A stretch of DNA of 64,000 bases from Hofstenia miamia. Its lineage: Eukaryota; Xenacoelomorpha; Acoela. Location: the NCBI GenBank assembly GCA_004352715.1, contig SCFE01000047.1, forward strand, positions 204,614 to 268,613, read 5' to 3'. The translations under genes and the position numbers were made by a program. Numbering within the stretch: the first letter of the stretch is position 1; each line of letters opens with the position of its first letter. Shown one piece after another: positions 62,401 to 64,000 of the stretch. Under the pieces are notes generated by a model, which saw nothing but the letters and a program-made list of their open reading frames with translations, made no database searches and was not told the DNA's origin.

Positions 62401-62905
62401 CTGCATGAAAAAGAATCACAAGGAGCAACCGTCTTTCTAGTGTTAAGAAACACCTAAGACTAAGATTACTACCTTCTTTCCGATATCAGTTTTTCTGTTA
62501 ATTTGTTCTTGTAGTACTTCAATTGGACTAATGAGTCGTGCATTCCAAATAGAAGCAAGTTTACTTGCCAATTTGGATTTCCCCGAGCCAGGCTTCCCAA
62601 TAACAAGAATGCAAACTGGTTTGGATGCCAAAAACTTTAATTCTGCCTAAATTCTGAGTAGATTTATCATTATTTGCAATAAGTTAAACCTGGTCTTCAT
62701 CAAATGGATCGCTAGTATGCAAATCTTTAAGAAATGCTTCACTTCCAAAAATAGTCTTTTGAGAAGCTTCTACAAACTGTGTAACCTCTGCCGGGTCACA
62801 TTGCAAGAGTTCATCTTCTGAAGAACTTACATCTTCAATTACTTCAGGTTCGCTTTCCTCTTTTTCATCAGTGATGTTTTCCTCTTCGATTATTGAGTCA
62901 TCCAT
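30421..62905 (-). CDS. AK9: Adenylate kinase 9 orthologue, complete gene of 36 exons
   Basis: AK9 is a large multi-domain nucleoside mono/diphosphate kinase. In human, as I recall it, it has 1,911 residues and phosphorylates AMP, CMP and their deoxy forms. Here 36 exons with GT-AG borders and matching phases total 5,928 nt (1,975 residues plus stop). Four kinase modules have P-loops at residues about 89-96 (G-K-P-G-S-G-K-S), 455-462 (G-P-H-L-S-G-K-T), 1056-1063 (G-P-R-G-A-G-K-T) and 1479-1486 (G-P-P-K-S-G-K-S). Their NMP-side motifs are D-G-F-P at 167, D-G-F-P at 666, E-A-F-P at 1188 (deviant) and D-G-Y-P at 1559. Acidic and Lys/Glu-rich linkers lie between modules. Five C-P-V or D-P-V modules, each followed about 30-50 residues later by a Y/F-x-S-S/A-E...F...P-x-x-Y element, alternate with them. 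Exons 4, 15-18 and 33 also occur as extra copies, probably from assembly. The start M-D-D-S-I-I at 62905 is the first Met of an acidic N-terminus and fits phase 0. Confidence 0.93.
30753..30995. mobile_element. piggyBac-type MITE, 243 bp
   Basis: Flanked by TTAA on both sides (30749-30752 and 30996-30999). The inverted ends read CCCTTTCGAGTCTAA and CCCTTTCAAGTCTGA. Three direct subterminal repeats of the form CTAAYGGGA...TCCC follow the left end, including the palindrome GGGAACTATAGTTCCC. No coding capacity. It lies in the last AK9 intron. Confidence 0.8.
31291..31508 (-). CDS. AK9: AK9 exon 35
   Basis: 218 nt, phase 2 to 1. Encodes L-P-K-K-L-P-P, G-Y-L-E-Q-T-A-A-T and P-K-F-P-F-V-S, typical of the AK9 C-terminus. 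Confidence 0.92.
31637..31738 (-). CDS. AK9: AK9 exon 34
   Basis: 102 nt, phase 2 to 2. Y-E-A-I-V-A-G-D then Y-C-F-A-S-E-N-A-L-S-K-F-M, the second half of the fifth C-P-V module. Confidence 0.9.
31943..32309. mobile_element. hAT-type MITE, 367 bp, with perfect 8-bp target duplication
   Basis: TCTGTAAT occurs directly before (31935-31942) and after (32310-32317) the element. The inverted ends are CAGACTTGTTAATGAGCC and CAGCCTTGTCAACGAGCC (15 of 18 identical), with the CAG start usual for hAT elements. Both subterminal zones carry clusters of GGCTCG units (about 31970-32055 and 32218-32300), like the transposase-binding repeats of hAT elements. The centre is AT-rich and non-coding. It lies in an AK9 intron. 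Confidence 0.85.
32649..34337. repeat. Main copy of the region repeated at 1-1841
   Basis: See the entry at 1-1841. This copy is flanked by AK9 exons in the right order, so it is the primary one. Confidence 0.85.
33681..33831 (-). CDS. AK9: AK9 exon 33
   Basis: 151 nt, phase 1 to 2, donor GTACGT. L-P-P-A-E-L-L-P-K-R-R then L-Q-G-Y-C-P-V-T-F, start of the fifth C-P-V module. Confidence 0.92.
34588..34803 (-). CDS. AK9: AK9 exon 32
   Basis: 216 nt, phase 1 to 1. R-L-G-E-F-E-Q-Y-C-P-V-S-L and Y-Y-R-C-A-S-E-E-T-L-K-E-F-L, the fourth C-P-V module. Confidence 0.93.
35041..35258 (-). CDS. AK9: AK9 exon 31
   Basis: 218 nt, phase 2 to 1. End of kinase module 4, with R-D-Y-Y-K and S-K-W-W-L-W. Confidence 0.93.
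35416..35525. repeat. Dispersed repeat, copy 1
   Basis: Shares AGGTCAAAATRACCYATAAG, then CAGCAAAAACACTAGCAGGT, with 49470-49640. Unclassified. Confidence 0.6.
35885..36031 (-). CDS. AK9: AK9 exon 30
   Basis: 147 nt, phase 2 to 2. F-V-L-D-G-Y-P-V-T, the NMP-binding motif of module 4. Confidence 0.93.
36388..36589 (-). CDS. AK9: AK9 exon 29
   Basis: 202 nt, phase 1 to 2. L-S-I-G-E-A-I-R and G-Y-T-L-P-D-E-L-A-V, NMP-binding part of module 4. The intron before it is only 43 bp. Confidence 0.93.
36633..36846 (-). CDS. AK9: AK9 exon 28
   Basis: 214 nt, phase 0 to 1. Y-F-F-S-T-K-E-N-R (third C-P-V-type module) then the P-loop G-P-P-K-S-G-K-S of module 4. Confidence 0.94.
36955..37127 (-). CDS. 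AK9: AK9 exon 27
   Basis: 173 nt, phase 1 to 0. Ends F-G-K-W-D-P-V-A, start of the third module. Confidence 0.93.
37450..37588 (-). CDS. AK9: AK9 exon 26
   Basis: 139 nt, phase 0 to 1. I-D-R-M-R-T-E-L and Y-I-P-K-I-E-I-N-A. Confidence 0.92.
38003..38272. other. Assembly gap, 270 N, with repeated flanks
   Basis: The 55 bases before the gap (37947-38002) recur after it (38273-38326) with one difference. It lies in an AK9 intron between phase-0 exons, so no exon need be missing. Confidence 0.95.
38378..38408. repeat. (TA)n microsatellite next to the exon 25 donor
   Basis: The TA run begins two to three bases inside the intron, directly after the splice donor GTTTATATA of exon 25. Confidence 0.9.
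38412..38585 (-). CDS. AK9: AK9 exon 25
   Basis: 174 nt, phase 0 to 0. Lys/Arg-rich then strongly acidic coiled linker (E-E-E-D-E-E-E-E-D). Confidence 0.92.
38650..38869 (-). CDS. AK9: AK9 exon 24
   Basis: 220 nt, phase 2 to 0. G-F-V-L-E-A-F-P-H-L-R, where D-G-F-P is usual, then V-V-L-N-I-E-E-E-D. End of kinase module 3. Confidence 0.93.
38967..39100 (-). CDS. AK9: AK9 exon 23
   Basis: 134 nt, phase 0 to 2. A-F-I-K-I-G-D-W-W, helical part of module 3. Confidence 0.92.
39234..39352 (-). CDS. AK9: AK9 exon 22
   Basis: 119 nt, phase 1 to 0. Acidic linker with L-T-E-D-D-I-S. Confidence 0.9.
39640..39790 (-). CDS. AK9: AK9 exon 21
   Basis: 151 nt, phase 0 to 1. P-loop of module 3, L-G-P-R-G-A-G-K-T, then L-G-I-F-Y-I-S. 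Confidence 0.94.
39966..40705 (+). mobile_element. Deleted Tc1/mariner element, 740 bp
   Basis: TA flanks both ends (39964-39965 and 40706-40707). The inverted ends share CGTGCCCCAAAAGTC. It is antisense inside an AK9 intron. The coding region is a C-terminal transposase piece only, so it is non-autonomous and well short of the roughly 1.3 kb usual for mariner. Confidence 0.8.
40126..40632 (+). pseudogene. Mariner-type transposase, C-terminal fragment
   Basis: 168 open codons. The second half is typical: S-P-Y-S-P-D-L-N-Q-C-D-R-W (with the third catalytic Asp in P-D-L-x-x-C-D), then a helical tail. The expected D-N-A box before it is degraded to N-S-A-G-V-H-K, so a catalytic Asp is lost. The N-terminal DNA-binding domain is missing. 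Confidence 0.7.
40935..41147 (-). CDS. AK9: AK9 exon 20
   Basis: 213 nt, phase 0 to 0. D-T-S-H-Y-C-P-V-E-L and Y-Y-L-S-S-A-E-A-R-E-D-F, the complete second C-P-V module. Confidence 0.94.
41374..41676 (-). CDS. AK9: AK9 exon 19
   Basis: 303 nt, phase 0 to 0. Helical segment F-T-Y-K-A-W-E-F-A-G followed by an acidic run. A truncated copy of its first 68 codons' end lies at 44180-44248. Confidence 0.93.
41609..42680. repeat. Repeat unit 1 of the exon 18 region
   Basis: Recurs at 44180-45210 and, more diverged, at 45213-46200. Together with 42680-44178, which recurs at 46160-47700, this makes a nested duplication covering AK9 exons 15-18. Confidence 0.8.
42409..42449 (-). CDS. AK9: AK9 exon 18, copy a
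   Basis: 41 nt, phase 1 to 0. V-D-I-H-D-S-S-D-A-V-A-E-E. Confidence 0.8.
42962..43015 (-). CDS. AK9: AK9 exon 17, copy a
   Basis: 54 nt, phase 1 to 1. Acidic: L-D-E-V-A-E-K-E-K-D. Confidence 0.8.
43093..43188 (-). CDS. AK9: AK9 exon 16, copy a
   Basis: 96 nt, phase 1 to 1. Acidic/Ala/Pro-rich linker (E-E-E-E-A-A-A-P-V-P-E-D). Confidence 0.8.
43629..43739 (-). CDS. AK9: AK9 exon 15, copy a
   Basis: 111 nt, phase 1 to 1. Ser/Asp/Glu-rich linker (D-S-G-S-R-E-S-A-S-Q-P-E-E-D). Confidence 0.8.
43790..44178 (+). mobile_element. Mariner-like relic, copy a, cut by a single N
   Basis: The left tip GCCGGGTGTTCCAAAG and transposase fragment match 47312-47701. The right part is lost at the N at 44179. 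Confidence 0.7.
43861..44178 (+). pseudogene. Mariner-like transposase catalytic fragment, copy a
   Basis: Q-Q-D-G-A-S-P-H-H-S followed by W-P-A-R-S-P-D-L-T-P-C-D-Y-W, the last two catalytic Asp boxes of a Tc1/mariner-like transposase. N-terminal parts are missing. Confidence 0.7.
44980..45020 (-). CDS. AK9: AK9 exon 18, copy b
   Basis: Same 41-nt exon as 42409-42449. It lies in repeat unit 44180-45210. Confidence 0.5.
45938..45978 (-). CDS. AK9: AK9 exon 18, copy c
   Basis: Same 41-nt exon. It pairs with exons 15-17 copy b in the outer repeat unit. Confidence 0.6.
46495..46548 (-). CDS. AK9: AK9 exon 17, copy b
   Basis: Same 54-nt exon as 42962-43015, identical coding sequence. Confidence 0.7.
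46626..46721 (-). CDS. AK9: AK9 exon 16, copy b
   Basis: Same 96-nt exon as 43093-43188. Confidence 0.7.
47152..47262 (-). CDS. AK9: AK9 exon 15, copy b
   Basis: Same 111-nt exon as 43629-43739. It is the copy directly downstream of exon 14. Confidence 0.75.
47312..47888 (+). mobile_element. Deleted mariner-like element, about 577 bp
   Basis: The left tip (GCCGGGTGTTCCAAAGTTTT) and right tip (reverse complement of AAAACTTTTGGAACACACGG) are inverted repeats sharing GTGTTCCAAA. Only a catalytic transposase fragment lies between. It is antisense in the AK9 intron after exon 14. Confidence 0.75.
47384..47719 (+). pseudogene. Mariner-like transposase catalytic fragment, copy b
   Basis: 111 open codons to TAA. 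Q-Q-D-G-A-S-P-H-H-S, W-P-A-R-S-P-D-L-T-P-C-D and a C-terminal helical tail. It begins without the DNA-binding half and the first catalytic Asp. Confidence 0.7.
48106..48512. mobile_element. Unclassified TIR element, about 400 bp, with a small ORF
   Basis: Inverted ends ATAACTGTGTAACGGACTAG and ATAATTGTGTAACGGACTAG continue into AAAAGAGGTCA/AAAAGGGGTCA. A clear target duplication was not found. A 59-residue minus-strand ORF lies inside. It is in the AK9 intron after exon 14. Confidence 0.7.
48150..48329 (-). CDS. 59-residue acidic ORF inside the TIR element
   Basis: ATG at 48329, TGA ending at 48150. Acidic protein with L-I-R-E-I-D-G-E-P-F-S-D and V-M-I-E-E-A-D-G. I do not recognise it. It could be a transposase fragment or a captured piece of host coding sequence. 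Confidence 0.4.
   Translation of the reverse strand: MDRAGLAGSVDLENELLIREIDGEPFSDHESVEMCELSGVSGRVMIEEADGQQKSFLAG
48513..49369. other. AK9 intron sequence, no gene seen
   Basis: AT-rich, no recognised feature. Confidence 0.5.
49370..49735. repeat. Direct repeat pair containing the dispersed repeat
   Basis: Two copies (about 49370-49445 and 49640-49735) share GTAGATAATTG..CAAAAAAG and AGAGCCACATGACGTATTC. Between them, 49470-49640 matches 35416-35525. This could be one unclassified element with direct terminal repeats. Confidence 0.55.
49892..50004 (-). CDS. AK9: AK9 exon 14
   Basis: 113 nt, phase 2 to 1. Charged coiled coil (R-I-Q-E-E-A-E-R-K-K-R-E-E-E-E-E). Confidence 0.9.
50132..50359 (-). 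CDS. AK9: AK9 exon 13
   Basis: 228 nt, phase 2 to 2. A-G-Y-I-I-D-G-F-P-N-S, the NMP motif of module 2, then a basic/acidic helix. Confidence 0.93.
50455..50632 (-). CDS. AK9: AK9 exon 12
   Basis: 178 nt, phase 1 to 2. V-D-V-P-A-E-D-V-V-N-L-L, substrate-binding region of module 2. Confidence 0.9.
50880..51008 (-). CDS. AK9: AK9 exon 11
   Basis: 129 nt, phase 1 to 1. Acidic low-complexity linker inside module 2. Confidence 0.87.
51088..51195 (-). CDS. AK9: AK9 exon 10
   Basis: 108 nt, phase 1 to 1. Acidic linker (E-D-N-R-D-E-E-R-E-G-D-N). Confidence 0.87.
51320..51458 (-). CDS. AK9: AK9 exon 9
   Basis: 139 nt, phase 0 to 1. Helical V-I-N-I-E-K-L-L-K-P then charged coil. Confidence 0.9.
51527..51707 (-). 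CDS. AK9: AK9 exon 8
   Basis: 181 nt, phase 2 to 0. V-M-S-S-A-S-A-L-R-K-F-M, P-R-Q-Y-L-L-P-P and the module 2 P-loop G-P-H-L-S-G-K-T. Confidence 0.94.
52161..52399 (-). CDS. AK9: AK9 exon 7
   Basis: 239 nt, phase 0 to 2. R-S-R-W-G-R-F-C-P-V-A-L, start of the first C-P-V module. The intron before it is 47 bp. Confidence 0.93.
52447..52659 (-). CDS. AK9: AK9 exon 6
   Basis: 213 nt, phase 0 to 0. L-V-T-R-P-E-D-M and L-T-L-L-E-D-M-M-A-N-H, end of kinase module 1. Confidence 0.92.
52730..52846 (-). CDS. AK9: AK9 exon 5
   Basis: 117 nt, phase 0 to 0. Acidic insert in the LID region of module 1. The preceding intron (52847-52890) is 44 bp. Confidence 0.88.
52891..53078 (-). CDS. AK9: AK9 exon 4
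   Basis: 188 nt, phase 1 to 0. Y-I-L-D-G-F-P-F-P, the NMP motif of module 1, then V-I-I-N-L-R-I-P-D-Q-D-L-L-E-R. Confidence 0.93.
53718..54320. repeat. Tandem repeat with GACTACGTATACAAACTAAA units
   Basis: The unit GACTACGTATACAAACTAAA...ATTAACTATATATCAAAA recurs at about 53727, 53790 and 54035, the last two within units of about 245-290 bp. The other copy of this region (58540-58780) has one unit only, so the array varies in number. Confidence 0.75.
54321..54392. repeat. 36-bp tandem duplication
   Basis: GGTATTGATAACAAAATTAC plus AATAGAAAAACAAA occurs twice in a row. It is present once in the other copy at about 58790. Confidence 0.8.
54716..55260 (-). pseudogene. LINE ORF2 C-terminal remnant, copies around the N at 54845
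   Basis: The minus-strand frame 55237-54935 contains S-F-T-T-T-T-C-S-M-W-N-K-L-P-I-N-I and L-N-L-F-K-K-I-L, like the x-x-x-x-W-N-x-L-P-x-x-I...L-x-x-F-K-x-x-L tail of LINE reverse-transcriptase proteins. A shorter copy at 54716-54844 is joined by a single N. Confidence 0.55.
55261..56776. other. AK9 intron 3 sequence, no gene seen
   Basis: AT-rich, with short open frames lacking any family signature. Confidence 0.5.
56777..57776. other. Assembly gap, 1,000 N
   Basis: Placeholder gap. It truncates the second copy of AK9 exon 4. Confidence 0.99.
57777..57912 (-). CDS. AK9: AK9 exon 4, truncated second copy
   Basis: 136 of the 188 nt of exon 4 with the intact acceptor and frame. The 3' part is in the gap. 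Confidence 0.7.
59126..59644 (-). pseudogene. LINE ORF2 C-terminal fragment, longer copy
   Basis: 172 open codons with I-N-R-L-F-N-W, L-N-L-F-K-K-L-L and C-S-M-W-N-K-L-P-I-N-I-R, the order seen at the C-terminus of non-LTR retrotransposon polyproteins. It is the best-preserved copy here but lacks the reverse-transcriptase core. Confidence 0.55.
59645..61991. other. AK9 intron 3, distal part
   Basis: I see no gene or mobile element with confident boundaries. Short minus-strand frames at 60951-61244, 61438-61626 and 61645-61836 have no recognisable domain. Confidence 0.5.
61992..62088 (-). CDS. AK9: AK9 exon 3
   Basis: 97 nt, phase 0 to 1. M-L-M-T-G-E-S-V-D-E-S-L-I, NMP-binding region of module 1. 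Confidence 0.9.
62227..62442. mobile_element. piggyBac-type MITE, 216 bp
   Basis: TTAA on both sides (62223-62226 and 62443-62446) and perfect 13-bp inverted ends CACTAGAAAGACG. An inner palindrome GTGTCAAAATTGACAC follows the left end. It lies in AK9 intron 2, about 26 bases from the exon 2 donor. Non-coding. Confidence 0.8.
62473..62646 (-). CDS. AK9: AK9 exon 2
   Basis: 174 nt, phase 0 to 0. V-I-G-K-P-G-S-G-K-S, the P-loop of module 1. Confidence 0.94.
62690..62905 (-). CDS. AK9: AK9 exon 1
   Basis: 216 nt from ATG to CAG|GT, ends phase 0. Acidic N-terminus starting M-D-D-S-I-I and ending F-D-E-D-Q. Confidence 0.88.
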
Positions 62906-62963
62906 TATTTACTACTGCTGAAAAGTATTTGGTGATCAATTACGAAATTGGCATAATTATCAC

Positions 62964-62999
<36 letters not shown>

Positions 63000-63475
63000 A
63001 AAATATATGAGAGGTGCATTAGAACAATTACTGCCCATTCAATTGTTGCAACTAGAATCGTTTCAGTTTATTTCTCTAAACCTACTACATGTGCATGTAT
63101 AGTGCATCTTGATAAACCATTTTATAAATACCCAAATATGCAAAATAATATATAAGACATATATGTGTATGTTTGGCTACTGGTGTATATTAAAACACTC
63201 AGCTCCATTTGAAAAACAATAATAGCGCATGTGCAAAATTTGAAATTCAAATAGTTGTTCATAACATAGGTTCACTCTTGTTATCTTTGTTATGGGTGAA
63301 AGTTGGTAAAAAAAATCTTGAAATAGCATTTATTAATTCATAATTTGATCAGCAAGCACTGGAAAAATCAAATAATGCTGTCAGTCCTACACTACAATTG
63401 TAACATCAGTCGGTAATTGTTGTTATTTATCGGCCAGCTCTCACACTTTTCGTGTTTACTAGTGACTACTTGTTT
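62906..63475. other. AK9 upstream region
   Basis: A (TA)n microsatellite lies at 62965-62996, about 60 bases before the start codon. No clear TATA or initiator element could be separated from the AT-rich background. Confidence 0.5.
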
Positions 63476-63685
63476 TCATGTTTGTACATATTTTAAACAC
63501 GCATTGTATATAAGACACACCAAAGCATCTGTAAATAGAGAAATAAGTTCAGTTAAATTGTGTTCTCTTGTTACTAAGTTGGAATCACTGTTGTTATAGT
63601 CAATGTTCGCCTCAGCGACGTTCTGCTTTGACATTAAGTCCTCTAGGATAGTTCTCTCTAGATTCAACCCAGTGATTCTACACAA
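63476..63685 (-). CDS. Possible exon of an unknown gene
   Basis: A hydrophilic open stretch on the minus strand (L-N-L-E-R-T-I-L-E-D-L-M and L-V-T-R-E-H-N-L-T-E-L-I) has coding-like composition and a possible donor GGTGTGT near its end. No matching acceptor frame or homologue was recognised, so it may be chance. Confidence 0.25.
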   Translation of the reverse strand: MCRITGLNLERTILEDLMSKQNVAEANIDYNNSDSNLVTREHNLTELISLFTDALVCLIYNACLKYVQT

Positions 63686-64000
63686 TTATTTGCCTGCAAA
63701 AAAATCAATTTCAGCGGATTTTTACCATCATTTATGCAAATGTTTGTCTTTGCTTTTCTTCTCTTCTAATTTGAAACAGCCAAATATTGACAAAATGACA
63801 AAAATTATCTTGTATGTAGTCTAAAGATTAAACTCTTTATTCGTTACAAAGCAATTTATACTTCAAACAAAAGTCTATCTCATGCAATCCCATTGAAATT
63901 AATCATTTAAAATTAAAAGCATTAAATTTTCCCCTACTCTAATTCAATGGTAACAATGCTTCTGCTAAAAGTCTATGTATATAAACAAAAATTTCGTTGA
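63686..64000. other. AT-rich stretch to the window end
   Basis: No feature recognised. Confidence 0.4.

Noticed and set aside
1-64000. CRISPR arrays, rRNA genes and bacterial operons
   Set aside because: None seen. The repeats are eukaryotic transposon or satellite types, and no rRNA-like stretch was recognised.

Overview
The window is eukaryotic nuclear DNA from an AT-rich invertebrate-type animal genome. Genes are split by GT-AG introns, some only 43-47 bp long, and the intergenic and intronic DNA is full of animal DNA transposons and retroelement debris. I cannot name the species. The sequence is a draft scaffold with eight runs of N, three of them exactly 1,000 bases, and ten isolated single Ns. 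Most single Ns sit at the edge of a sequence that is repeated elsewhere in the window, so much of the apparent duplication is probably overlapping or allelic contigs placed side by side.

Two host genes converge tail to tail. On the minus strand a complete adenylate kinase 9 (AK9) orthologue can be rebuilt from 36 exons between 62905 and 30421. All splice phases agree, the total is 5,928 nt (1,975 residues plus stop), and an AATAAA lies just past the stop. It has four adenylate-kinase-type modules interleaved with five C-P-V...F/Y-S-S-E modules that look YHS-like. On the plus strand a Rab-family GTPase runs from 18595 or 20636 to 29341. It has a split P-loop, a WDTAGQE switch II, NKID and ETSAL motifs and a C-terminal CLFF prenylation box. 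About 40 residues of its G domain are missing, most likely in the N gap at 24205-25150.

Left to right: 1-4034 is a diverged, rearranged second copy of AK9 exon 33 and of the Rab last-intron region. 5035-8336 is a decayed LTR retrotransposon on the minus strand (retropepsin, zinc knuckle, gag, tRNA primer site, LTR edge), and its 5' part is repeated to 10311. 10540-16442 is a decayed Polinton/Maverick element with an adenovirus-type protease and structural-type genes, several led by the same T-rich/CTTTATATA block. 17626-29341 is the Rab gene, with its first and fourth exons duplicated. 30421-62905 is AK9, whose introns carry two piggyBac-type MITEs, a hAT-type MITE with perfect 8-bp target duplication, Tc1/mariner relics, an unclassified TIR element with a 59-residue ORF, and LINE 3' ends. 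62906-64000 is upstream DNA with one doubtful exon.

The most unusual material is the Polinton relic (shared promoter-like block, a chimeric small gene made by tandem duplication, and a nested 172-bp MITE with 9-bp target duplication) and the set of well-preserved non-autonomous elements in the AK9 introns.
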